Positions 20,690 to 28,518 of a DNA stretch of 64,000 nucleotides are shown in pieces. Position 1 is the stretch's first letter. Each line of letters begins with the position of its first letter. The stretch is from the NCBI RefSeq assembly GCF_014189455.1, contig NZ_CP050299.1, positions 558,001 through 622,000 on the forward strand, read 5' to 3'. The notes under the pieces are model-generated. The model was given only the letters and a program-made list of their open reading frames with translations. It was not told the DNA's origin and made no database searches. The stretch is from Mesorhizobium huakuii. Lineage in GTDB: Bacteria > Pseudomonadota > Alphaproteobacteria > Rhizobiales > Rhizobiaceae. The translations under genes were made by a program, and so were the position numbers.

Positions 20690-21766
20690 ATGAGCAAGGC
20701 GATTTCATTCGGGGCGGAAGTCTTGCCGGTGACGGCGTCATCAACGACCCTTCGCGAGCTCATTCTTTCCAACGACCTGACATTTTTGATGGAAGCGCAT
20801 GATGGGCTTTCGGCAGCAATTGCCGAGCGCGCTGGCTTTCGAGGGCTCTGGGCCTCTGGTCTTTCCATCGCCTCGGCGCTCGGCTATCGGGACGCCAACG
20901 AAGCGAGTTGGACGCAAGTCGTCGACGTCGTCGAGCGCATGGTCGATGCGACGAACATCCCTGTTCTTGTCGACGGTGACAGCGGCTTCGGAAATTTCAA
21001 CAATGCTCGACTGGTCGCGCGGAAGCTTGAGCAACGCGGCGCTAGCGGCGTCTGCCTTGAAGACAAGGGGTTCCCGAAAAGTAACTCCTTCGTCGGCGAT
21101 CGGCATCCGCTCGCTGACATTGATGAATTCTCAGGGCGGCTCAAGGCCGTAAAAGACACGACGGATCCAAATTTCGTGGTCGTCGCGCGCATCGAGGCGC
21201 TGATCGCCGGTCACAGTCTCGATGAGGCGCTATGCCGGGCCGACGCTTATTCAGAGGCCGGCGCCGACGCAATCCTCATCCACTCCCGTCAGGCCGTCGC
21301 AGACGAGATCCTGACCTTCGCCAAGGAATGGAACAACAAGCTCCCAGTCGTCATCGTCCCCACCAAATACTACAACACCCCGGCTTCGGTGTATCGTGAT
21401 GCCGGCATTTCGACCGTCATCTGGGCCAACCATTCGATGCGGGCGGCGATTGCTGGCATGCGTGACACCTGCGGCCGCATTCGGTCGGAAGAAAGCATCG
21501 CCGGGATCGAGGACCAGGTTGCGGGCCTCGACGAACTGTTCAGTTTGATGGGCTACGACGAATTGGCTCAGGCGGAAGAACAGTATCTGCCGAAGCGGAC
21601 AGCGGAGCGACGTCCGAGCGACTCGGACCAATTAAGCAATCGACAATTAGCTCAGGAGGGGGGGACGTCACGTGTGCGACCGCATCATTCAGGAAGAGAG
21701 CATTGCCGTATTGAAGGTGAAGTCGCGACGCTCGACGAGCTGTTCGAACTGATGAACTACGGCTAG
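20690..21766 (+). CDS. pepM: phosphoenolpyruvate mutase (PepM)
   Basis: PepM converts PEP to phosphonopyruvate and makes the C-P bond that starts nearly all phosphonate biosynthesis. The 358-residue frame has the isocitrate-lyase-superfamily barrel with DGDSGFGN (metal site) and the loop EDKGFPKSNS (E124-D-K-x5-N132-S133). This EDK-x5-NS pattern is the accepted mark separating true PEP mutases from lyases and hydrolases. GGAGGAGG precedes the ATG. The core should end near QYLPKR (about residue 303). The last 50 residues are unusual: they run out of frame through a second, decayed PepM tail (see the remnant at 21672). First gene of a coupled operon with an aminotransferase, a cytidylyltransferase and a CDP-alcohol transferase. 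Confidence 0.92.
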   Translation: MSKAISFGAEVLPVTASSTTLRELILSNDLTFLMEAHDGLSAAIAERAGFRGLWASGLSIASALGYRDANEASWTQVVDVVERMVDATNIPVLVDGDSGFGNFNNARLVARKLEQRGASGVCLEDKGFPKSNSFVGDRHPLADIDEFSGRLKAVKDTTDPNFVVVARIEALIAGHSLDEALCRADAYSEAGADAILIHSRQAVADEILTFAKEWNNKLPVVIVPTKYYNTPASVYRDAGISTVIWANHSMRAAIAGMRDTCGRIRSEESIAGIEDQVAGLDELFSLMGYDELAQAEEQYLPKRTAERRPSDSDQLSNRQLAQEGGTSRVRPHHSGREHCRIEGEVATLDELFELMNYG

Positions 21767-21826
21767 CTCTCGGCGGCAGAAGAGAAATGGCCAGGGACAG
21801 CCGCGGTAAGCGGTTTTGCCGAAAAG
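21672..21826 (+). pseudogene. tail of a second PEP mutase gene
   Basis: After the normal end of pepM the DNA again encodes a PepM C-terminus: CDRIIQEESIAVL in one frame, EGEVATLDELFELMNYG in the next, then after a TAG (21764) LSAAEEKWPG. These align with the pepM stretch CGRIRSEESIAGIEDQVAGL and ELFSLMGYDELAQAEEQ. It seems to be the leftover of an earlier or duplicated pepM. It is in frame with, and directly upstream of, the aminotransferase ATG. Confidence 0.65.
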
Positions 21827-23026
21827 ATGGAGACGCGCATGTTAGCGTCACGGACAAACTTGTTCAAATCGTCGGGCACAGCGGCCGCCCGCGCCGCGGC
21901 GAAGGCTGCCGCCGATGCCGGGATGGAGATTGTGGATCTCACGGCCGGCGAAATCTGGAGCGATCTGGCACCAACGATCCGGGACGGAGCGATCGAGGCC
22001 ATTCAACAAGGTCTGAACCGCTACACCGACACGATCGGCTTGATGGAGTTGCGCGAGGCGCTGGCACGGAAGATCTCTCTCGAAACCAGCCAGGTCTGGC
22101 AGGCCGACGAGATCGCGGTGACGGCCGGCGCCAAGCAGGCGCTGTTCAACACGGCCATGGTACTGGTCAACCCAGGCGACGAAGTCATCGTCCCGGTCCC
22201 CTACTGGACCACCTTCCCCGCCCAGCTGCTGATCGCCGGCGGCATACCCGTTTTTGTCGACACCCGCGATAGCGCCTATGTGCCGCGGCCCAGCGACATC
22301 GAGCGCGTGATCACGCCGCGGACGCGCGCGATCGTCGTGAACACGCCGAACAATCCCACCGGATCCGTCTATGACCGTGAGACACTCCAGGCTCTCGCGG
22401 AGCTGTCCATCGCGAAGGATCTGTGGCTGATCTTCGATGAGTGCTATGGCGCATTCGCGCATGATCCGCACATCCATCATCCGATCGTCTCGCTGGTGCC
22501 GGAGGTGCGGCCGCGCACTATCATCATCAACGCCTTCTCGAAGACTCTTGCCCTGACTGGATGGCGGATCGGCTATCTGGCGGCGCCCAAGGAACTGGTC
22601 AGTGCGGTGAAGGCGCTGCAGTCGCACACGACGTCGAATCCCAACGTCATCGCGCAGCACGCGGTGCTGAGCCACCTCGAGCGCAATGACGGAACATACG
22701 AAGCGCAGCTGCGGGCCCAACTGACCGCGGCGCGGCGACGCGGCCTCGACATCCTGTCGAGCCTGGCGTCGGTGCCGGCCCCGGCGGCGCAGGGCGGGTT
22801 CTACTTCTACCTCGATCTCTCCAATCAGGTCGCGGGCGACAATCCCGTCCACAATGCCATGATCGCCGATCGCTTCGCCCACCGGCTTCTCGCCGAGCAT
22901 GGCGTCGCCGCGGTCTCCGGCAGCGCCTTTGGCGACCCCTTCGGCGTCCGCCTCTCGTACGGCGTGCCGCCCGACCAGCTCGCGATCGGCCTGGACCGCC
23001 TCGTCCAGATGCTGGTAATCGCATGA
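21827..23026 (+). CDS. class I/II aminotransferase, candidate phosphonopyruvate transaminase
   Basis: The 399-residue PLP enzyme is of the aspartate aminotransferase fold type I, subgroup I: GAKQALFNTAMVL, NTPNNPTGSVYDRE, the PLP lysine in NAFSKTLALTGWRIGY and GFYFYLDLS. Directly after pepM and with no decarboxylase present, the likely substrate is phosphonopyruvate, giving phosphonoalanine; this is inference from context. It could instead act on a phosphonoacetaldehyde-type product, but AEP transaminases are usually from a different aminotransferase class. The start is ATG 21827; ATG 21839 is an alternative. The stop overlaps the next ATG (ATGA). Confidence 0.82.
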   Translation: METRMLASRTNLFKSSGTAAARAAAKAAADAGMEIVDLTAGEIWSDLAPTIRDGAIEAIQQGLNRYTDTIGLMELREALARKISLETSQVWQADEIAVTAGAKQALFNTAMVLVNPGDEVIVPVPYWTTFPAQLLIAGGIPVFVDTRDSAYVPRPSDIERVITPRTRAIVVNTPNNPTGSVYDRETLQALAELSIAKDLWLIFDECYGAFAHDPHIHHPIVSLVPEVRPRTIIINAFSKTLALTGWRIGYLAAPKELVSAVKALQSHTTSNPNVIAQHAVLSHLERNDGTYEAQLRAQLTAARRRGLDILSSLASVPAPAAQGGFYFYLDLSNQVAGDNPVHNAMIADRFAHRLLAEHGVAAVSGSAFGDPFGVRLSYGVPPDQLAIGLDRLVQMLVIA

Positions 23027-23850
23027 TGCCGGAGACCATGATGCCGAAGCCCAACATTCCGCAGCAGGCCGTCATCCTCGCCGCCGGCTATGGATCGCGA
23101 CTCCGGCCCTTTACTGACTACCGGCCCAAGCCGCTGGTCGAGGTGAACGGCGTCGCGATCCTGCACAACGCGCTCGCCCATCTCGATGCGCTCGGCGTCC
23201 GCGAGGTGACGATCGTGGTCGGCTATCGCAAGGACGCGATCGAATATGCCTGTGGCAGCCAGTTCGGCGGGCTGCAAATCCGCTATGTCGAGTCGACCGT
23301 CTTCGCGACGACCGGGAGCGCTTGGTCGCTCTGGCTGGCGCGCGAGGCCTTGCTCGCGGGCGACCTCTTCCTTTTGGAGGGCGACGTCTTTTTCGAGCGT
23401 GCCGCGATCGAACGGCTCGCGTGGCATCCAGCACCGGACGTCGCCGCGGTCGCGCCCTTCACCGAATTGATGGAGGGGTCCGCTGTGGTGATCGACGAGG
23501 GCGGCGCGATCCACGAGGTGCGGATGAAGCAGACCGCTGCCGATCTGCGCCGGCCCGGCCCGCCCGTGTTCAAGACCATGAACCTTTTGCGGTTCTCAGC
23601 TCAAACGCTGCGAGACAAGATCGTCCCCGCTCTCGATGCCTATGCCGACGCCGGGCACGCCAACGTCTATACCGAGCAGATGCTCGCGCAGCTGATCGCC
23701 GACGCCGGCCTCGCCTTGGCCGCCGCGCGCTGCGACGATCTGCGCTGGTACGAGATCGATACCGCCGACGACCTTCGCATCGCGGAGGGTATGTTCTCCA
23801 AGCCGGCACTGCGGTCTGCGTCGGCCGGACACATTGAGGTCATCAGGTGA
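23023..23850 (+). CDS. LicC/PntC-like nucleotidyltransferase (candidate phosphonate cytidylyltransferase)
   Basis: The 275-residue protein has the nucleotidyltransferase core AVILAAGYGSRLRPFT, then PKPLVEVNG, a central acidic stretch LFLLEGDVFFE and the C-terminal WYEIDTADDLRIAE. Those last features are shared with LicC phosphocholine and PntC phosphonate cytidylyltransferases rather than sugar-1-phosphate enzymes. Such enzymes join CTP to the phosph(on)ate, giving a CMP-activated head group. Sitting between an aminotransferase and a CDP-alcohol transferase next to pepM, it probably makes CMP-phosphonoalanine or a close relative. The exact substrate is not shown by the sequence. ATGA overlap with the upstream gene. 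Confidence 0.8.
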   Translation: MMPETMMPKPNIPQQAVILAAGYGSRLRPFTDYRPKPLVEVNGVAILHNALAHLDALGVREVTIVVGYRKDAIEYACGSQFGGLQIRYVESTVFATTGSAWSLWLAREALLAGDLFLLEGDVFFERAAIERLAWHPAPDVAAVAPFTELMEGSAVVIDEGGAIHEVRMKQTAADLRRPGPPVFKTMNLLRFSAQTLRDKIVPALDAYADAGHANVYTEQMLAQLIADAGLALAAARCDDLRWYEIDTADDLRIAEGMFSKPALRSASAGHIEVIR

Positions 23851-23860
23851 AGGCTTTCCT

Positions 23861-24469
23861 ATGATCCGGCACCTTCTCGATCCGGCTAATGCCATAACAG
23901 CGGGCGGCATCGTGCTCTCGATGATCGCGATGGGGCAAAACATCCTCGGCGTGCCTGAACTCGGCGCCGCCATCGCGCTCTGGGCGCTGCTGGCCGACCA
24001 TTTGGACGGCATCGTCGCGAAGCGAACGAAAGGACGGCAGGCAGAAACGGCCGAGATCGGAAAAAATCTCGACTCGCTGGCGGACCTTGTCAGCGCGGGC
24101 ATCTTTCCAGCGATCACTATCCTCGGCATCGCCCAAGCGACCCCGACTACCATCGCCACCGCGTCGCTCCTCGTACTCTCCAGCGCCCTACGGCTGGCTT
24201 ATTTCAATGTGAACGGGTCGCCCGGCGGCAGGTCGACGGGCTTGCCCACCACCTATGCCGTGCCGGTGACGGCAATTGTCCTCCTGTGCCGGCCATTCAT
24301 CCCGGACACCTATTTCTCGACCGTGCTCGCCGCGTCGCTGCTGGCGGTCGCATGTCTGCAGGTCGCGCCGCTTCAAGTACCGAAGACGGCGGGGATAGGA
24401 TATCTCCTCGTATCGCTCTTCTGCGTAGCTACTTCCCTGGCGCTGCTTGCTCGGGTGGGTATGGCGTGA
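23861..24469 (+). CDS. CDP-alcohol phosphatidyltransferase
   Basis: The 202-residue membrane protein has about six helices and the CDP-alcohol phosphotransferase signature DHLDGIVAK...GKNLDSLAD (about residues 46-76), matching D-x2-DG-x2-A-(R/K)-x-G-x3-D-x3-D with lysine in place of the usual arginine. This family moves a phospho-alcohol between CMP and a lipid or polyol. After a PntC-like enzyme it would put a phosphonate head group on diacylglycerol. I use ATG 23861, which follows the upstream stop and has GAAGG 7 bases before; a longer upstream frame lacks a good start. The stop overlaps the next ATG (TGATG). Confidence 0.85.
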   Translation: MIRHLLDPANAITAGGIVLSMIAMGQNILGVPELGAAIALWALLADHLDGIVAKRTKGRQAETAEIGKNLDSLADLVSAGIFPAITILGIAQATPTTIATASLLVLSSALRLAYFNVNGSPGGRSTGLPTTYAVPVTAIVLLCRPFIPDTYFSTVLAASLLAVACLQVAPLQVPKTAGIGYLLVSLFCVATSLALLARVGMA

Positions 24470-25602
24470 TGGCCAACGCGCGCTCCTCTGCGAGTGTCAT
24501 CGACTTGACGACTGCGCTACCGGCATCCGCCTCGGCGCTTGACGACGCCTTGGCGGATGCGCTCCGCAGACTTGCGGCGACCGATGGGTGCGGCGAACTC
24601 ATTCGCCGGAATCGCATTCGCGGCTTCGATCGGGACGCGCAGCTTGGCGCGAGATGGCTCTCGACCCGGCTCGGACGCGACCTTGATCCGGCCCAGATCG
24701 TCCTAACGAATGGCACGCAGAGCGCGCTCAGCCTACTCTTCTCAGCCCTTGTGCCGAGCGGCGGCGCGCTCGTCACCGAATCGCTAACCTATGCCGTGCT
24801 GCGCCAAATCGGCAACCGAGCAGGGCTCAGGTTACGGGGCGTGGCCCTGGATGAAGAGGGGATGATTCCTGAAGCGTTGGAAGAAGCCTTCGCGGATTTA
24901 CCCGGCCCGCGGATCCTGTTCTGCAATCCCACCGTCCACAATCCGACCACGGCCGTCATGGGCATCGGCCGGCGGCAATCCATCGTGGACGTCTGCCGCA
25001 GACATGGCGTGGCGATCATCGAAGACGATGTCCTTGGATTTCTCCACCGCGATGCGCCGCCGCCGATCGCAGCGATCGCACCCGACATCACCTGGTACTG
25101 CATGAGCGTGTCCAAATGCCTCGCGATGGGGTTGCGAATGGCCTATCTCGTGGCACCTTCGGCGCTAAGCGCCGCCCGCGTGACGGAACCGGTCCGAAGA
25201 CTATCCTCCTGGTTCCCCAACTCGCTGTCGGCGCTCATCGTCGCGCAGTGGATCGAGAGCGAAGCCGCAACCGGAATTGCCATGGCGATGGCAGCAGAGA
25301 TCGCGAAGCGACATCAACTCGCGGCCGAGGTGCTCGCGGACATAGCTTATGTCACCAAAGACGGCGCCCTCCACATCTGGATGCCATTGCCTGCGGAGCT
25401 GCCGAGGCAAGCGTTTGCCACGGCGCTTGAACAGCGCGCAGTCCTCATCCGGCCGGCCGACCTGTTCTCGGTTGACGATGCCGATATCCCGAATGCCGTC
25501 CGCATTTCCCTGACAGGACCCGACACGGGTGCCGAGCTGAAGACAGGCTTGTCGATCGTTTCCAAGACCTTCCTTGGCTGGTCACGAGGATCGGCGCGAT
25601 GA
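24469..25602 (+). CDS. MocR-like PLP-dependent aminotransferase without HTH domain
   Basis: The 377-residue product resembles the aminotransferase domain of MocR/GntR-type regulators: TNGTQSALSLLFSALV, CNPTVHNPTTAVMG, IIEDDVLGFL and the PLP-lysine region CMSVSKCLAMGLRMAYLV. The DNA-binding GntR domain is missing; the protein starts almost directly with the PLP fold, so it is probably an enzyme (transaminase, or a decarboxylase/racemase-like activity) instead of a regulator. It might decarboxylate or transaminate the phosphono-amino acid. Its ATG overlaps the upstream stop (TGATG) and its stop overlaps the start of a 24-codon ORF. Confidence 0.75.
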   Translation: MANARSSASVIDLTTALPASASALDDALADALRRLAATDGCGELIRRNRIRGFDRDAQLGARWLSTRLGRDLDPAQIVLTNGTQSALSLLFSALVPSGGALVTESLTYAVLRQIGNRAGLRLRGVALDEEGMIPEALEEAFADLPGPRILFCNPTVHNPTTAVMGIGRRQSIVDVCRRHGVAIIEDDVLGFLHRDAPPPIAAIAPDITWYCMSVSKCLAMGLRMAYLVAPSALSAARVTEPVRRLSSWFPNSLSALIVAQWIESEAATGIAMAMAAEIAKRHQLAAEVLADIAYVTKDGALHIWMPLPAELPRQAFATALEQRAVLIRPADLFSVDDADIPNAVRISLTGPDTGAELKTGLSIVSKTFLGWSRGSAR

Positions 25603-25673
25603 AGCCGACGATCATGCGCGTTCGCGCTTGCGCCAAGCAAAGACCGCTGGACTTCGAGGAGGAGACGCCGTGA
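25599..25673 (+). CDS. 24-residue coupled ORF of unknown function
   Basis: A 24-codon frame begins MKPTIMRVRACAKQ and ends DFEEETP. Its ATG overlaps the upstream stop (ATGA) and its stop overlaps the downstream GTG (GTGA). The run of Glu codons (GAGGAGGAG) is also the ribosome site of the methyltransferase that follows. It may be a coupling leader, a decayed linker, or a real small peptide. Nothing known matches. Confidence 0.35.
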   Translation: MKPTIMRVRACAKQRPLDFEEETP

Positions 25674-26452
25674 CAGCGACCGCCGTTGATTGGGGCAACT
25701 TCAGCGCCACGCCCCAGGACTATGCGCAACGCCCCGCGCATGCACCAACGTTGCTCCACACGCTTAAGCTGGAGATTGCCGACAAAGGATTCGCCGATTT
25801 CGTCGTCGACCTATGCGCCGGAACCGGCAATCTGACCGCGACCCTCGCTTCGCTTGGTCTTGGCGGCTACGCGATCGAGCCGGAGGCCGAGATGCGGCGG
25901 GAAGCGCGTCGCCTGAACCGCGATGGCGCATTTCAATGGCGCGACGGATATGCCGAGGCCACGGGCTTGCCGGACAACACCGCAAGCTGGATCCTGATCG
26001 GCAACGCTCTCCAGTTCGTCGATGCAATAAAAGCGCTCGAGGAATGCAGTCGGATTCTCAAGCCGGGCGGGTTTCTCACCGTCCTCTGGAATCCTCGCGA
26101 CATCCGGTTGGATGCCTTTCAGCGCGAGATAGACCAGTTGATACGAGAAGCATGCCCAGCGGTCCGCCATACCTTCACCGACACCGAAGCGGCGATCCGG
26201 CCCGTCGAGCAGTCCGGGCACTTTCGGCCCTATCTCTACTGTGAACGGACGGATTGGCACGAGATGTCCGTCGAAACCTTTATGGCGACATGGCGAGGCG
26301 CACATTACGTGCCCAGCCAGATCGGGCCGCAGGCATGGCGCGATCTTCTTCAGACCATCGCCGCGCGCGCTTCGACACGAGACGTCCTGCGGACAGGCTG
26401 GCGGACCCGGGCCTGGACGTTCCGCGCGACCCCGCCGGACGATGGAAATTGA
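25670..26452 (+). CDS. class I SAM-dependent methyltransferase
   Basis: The 260-residue frame has the Rossmann SAM motif I VVDLCAGTGNLTATL (about residues 45-59), motif II around YAIEPE, WRDGYAEATGLPD and the UbiE/BioC-type stretch RILKPGGFLTVLWNPRD. I start at GTG 25670, as GAGGAGGAG lies just upstream and the next in-frame starts are poor. It belongs to the Methyltransf_11/UbiE type, whose substrates vary. In this operon it could methylate the amino group of a phosphonolipid head group, like the Pmt reaction on phosphatidylethanolamine; this is inference. A second member follows 35 bases downstream. Confidence 0.8.
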   Translation: MTATAVDWGNFSATPQDYAQRPAHAPTLLHTLKLEIADKGFADFVVDLCAGTGNLTATLASLGLGGYAIEPEAEMRREARRLNRDGAFQWRDGYAEATGLPDNTASWILIGNALQFVDAIKALEECSRILKPGGFLTVLWNPRDIRLDAFQREIDQLIREACPAVRHTFTDTEAAIRPVEQSGHFRPYLYCERTDWHEMSVETFMATWRGAHYVPSQIGPQAWRDLLQTIAARASTRDVLRTGWRTRAWTFRATPPDDGN

Positions 26453-26487
26453 ATTCGCTCCCCGGCTGTTGACAAGGAGACCCCTCG

Positions 26488-27306
26488 ATGACGCAGCATC
26501 AGTCAGTGGCACCCGCACCCGACGACCTGTTCGAAGGCGCAGCCTATTATTTTGCCCGATATCAGGCCTATTATCCAGCGACGATGTTCGAATTCCTGGC
26601 CGGCAATTATCTTGTCGACCCGTCCGCCGACGACCTGTTGGACCTCGGATGCGGGACCGGCCAGTTCGCTGTCCCGCTCTCGAAATTCGCACGACACGTC
26701 GTCGCGGTGGATCCAGACAGCGGCATGATCGCGGAAGCCCGCCGGCTCGCGGAGGCAAACGACGCCGCCAACATAACATTTCTGTCGGGTCGTTCCGAGG
26801 AGCTTCTGCCCGAGCTCGGTAGCTTTTCGTTAGTTACCATCGCCGGGGCGTTCCATTGGATGGATCGGGAAACGGTGCTCGCGAAGCTGAGCGCGAAAGT
26901 CTCCGACCAAGGCGCTATCGCGATCATCTCGCGCGTCCGGACGAATTGCGAGCCGCGTGACTGGTTCTCGGAGCAGCTCCGCTACATCGAAGATTTCTGG
27001 GGCGGCCATTTCCCCGCAGGCAAGGACGGCATCAGGCCGACATTGGCGGAGTCGAACGAAGCTATTCTTCGGCGCTCCGCTTTCCGCAATGTCCAGCGGC
27101 AGAATTTCAGCTACGAGCATCGCTGGGATATCGACTCGCTCATGGGATATATCCTTTCCACGTCCAAAGCTTGCCCGGGCGTTCTCGGCGATCGACGCAG
27201 CGAATTCGAATTGGGAATGCGTTCGCATTTGCTCGCGATGTCGCCGGCAGGCAGCTTCATCGAGCGCGGAAATGCGGAGGTGCTGTTAGCACGGCGGCGG
27301 GGATGA
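26488..27306 (+). CDS. class I SAM-dependent methyltransferase
   Basis: The 272-residue product shows SAM motif I LLDLGCGTGQFAVPL (about residues 51-65), acidic motif II VVAVDPDSGM, and IAGAFHWMDRETVL, a typical stretch of Methyltransf_11 proteins. It is related to but clearly different from the preceding methyltransferase, so two steps or two substrates are likely. It is the last gene of the plus-strand operon. Its 3' end overlaps by 21 bases the end of the convergent hydrolase gene. Confidence 0.82.
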   Translation: MTQHQSVAPAPDDLFEGAAYYFARYQAYYPATMFEFLAGNYLVDPSADDLLDLGCGTGQFAVPLSKFARHVVAVDPDSGMIAEARRLAEANDAANITFLSGRSEELLPELGSFSLVTIAGAFHWMDRETVLAKLSAKVSDQGAIAIISRVRTNCEPRDWFSEQLRYIEDFWGGHFPAGKDGIRPTLAESNEAILRRSAFRNVQRQNFSYEHRWDIDSLMGYILSTSKACPGVLGDRRSEFELGMRSHLLAMSPAGSFIERGNAEVLLARRRG

Positions 27307-28440
27307 GGATGCTCCGCCCAAGGCTTGGAGACGCGATCGAATTGCGTCCAATGCCGCCGAGAGGCGCGATATATGGGCAGCGGTTTGCATGGCGCCTTCG
27401 CGACCGATGAAGAAGAAATGGCCGCCTTCGACCGAACAGGACAGCGTGGTCTCCATAGCGAACTTCACATCCAGGATGCTGTTCCATACGTCGTCGCTGC
27501 CGATGCTGGCACCGGCTCGCGCCAGAGCTTCGTAAACGGAATAGAGCTTCTGGCTGTTCAAGAAGGCCCAAGTCGCCTGATCGGTCACCACGTGCCGCGC
27601 GTCCAAGGGAGACGTCGGCATGATGGCCCCGGTGATCGGATAGCCCGAGAAATCGAACGACCCCAGATCAGTGATGGTTTCCACGAGACTATTTCCGGAA
27701 AGACCACTGCCCTGCTCCGGTTCGCCCCGCAGCAGGATCGGCGTGTTTGTCGTGTAGGCCCCAAAATAGTCCGCCGCGGCAATGAGGTCATATTCCCTGC
27801 CGCCGTTCCTCCAATGAATGTCGTTCAGGTATAGTTCGTGCTGCGGCTGCGCGTCGCCGAGCCGCCCGTCGGTCTTCCAAAGGCCGTCCTCGGTGAAAGG
27901 CTGGCCCTGAGGCGGCGTGTCCGCGAACCGCGGCAGCGGCGGGGTCGCGGCCAGCGAGATGAAACCCCTGACAGCAAGACCATGGCTTTCAGCGGCGCGC
28001 GTGAACGCGCGGCTCGCGCGACCCGCCATGCTCCAGCCCATGAGAAGTACGTCGGGCGGCAGGCTGCGCTTGGCGATTATATCGGCAGTGATGGTCGCGG
28101 CGGCCGCAGCCCACATCGTCGTCGTCAGCGCCACGTCGGGCCGCGGGAAGACAGGGTGGTCCGATGGATAGGAGAGCGCGAGCAAGCCGAACCCGCGTTC
28201 CTCAAGCCAATGATCGAGAAAGTCCGTCGAGCGGGCGCCATCATGGCCGTAATAGACCCGCGCGAGATGGCCCCCGCCAGGCAGGCCGACAATTAGCGGC
28301 AACGACGCCGCGCCCTCGCGAAAATAGGCGAGCGCGGAAACACCTTCGCCCTCGACAATGAATTCAGACGCTCGCAGGCCGGACTTCGCGGCCGCCGATA
28401 TCGAAGGCATCGGACATAAAATCTCCAGTGGGACGCCCAT
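27286..28440 (-). CDS. alpha/beta hydrolase
   Basis: The 384-residue protein has a serine-hydrolase nucleophile elbow GWSMAG (about residue 155), an oxyanion-side stretch LIVGLPGGGHLARVYYGHDG and a late histidine in EGGHFFFIGREG. These fit an alpha/beta hydrolase (esterase or lipase type). No signal peptide is seen. It is the last gene of the minus-strand transporter operon, so it may hydrolyse the imported compound, for example an ester of a phosphonolipid head group (inference). The start may be ATG 28440 or ATG 28410; neither has a strong ribosome site. Confidence 0.75.
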   Translation of the reverse strand: MGVPLEILCPMPSISAAAKSGLRASEFIVEGEGVSALAYFREGAASLPLIVGLPGGGHLARVYYGHDGARSTDFLDHWLEERGFGLLALSYPSDHPVFPRPDVALTTTMWAAAAATITADIIAKRSLPPDVLLMGWSMAGRASRAFTRAAESHGLAVRGFISLAATPPLPRFADTPPQGQPFTEDGLWKTDGRLGDAQPQHELYLNDIHWRNGGREYDLIAAADYFGAYTTNTPILLRGEPEQGSGLSGNSLVETITDLGSFDFSGYPITGAIMPTSPLDARHVVTDQATWAFLNSQKLYSVYEALARAGASIGSDDVWNSILDVKFAMETTLSCSVEGGHFFFIGREGAMQTAAHISRLSAALDAIRSRLQALGGASSSPPPC

Positions 28441-28518
28441 TGCTGGGATGGGTCGAGCCGGCGCGATCTCCCAGGCCGGCTCGACCAGATGCTGCGCTAG
28501 TTCGGCGCACGAACAGGG

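Noticed and set aside
20690..21766. isocitrate lyase or methylisocitrate lyase
   Set aside because: The EDK-x5-NS loop is specific for PEP mutase; the lyases carry KKCGH-type catalytic motifs, absent here.
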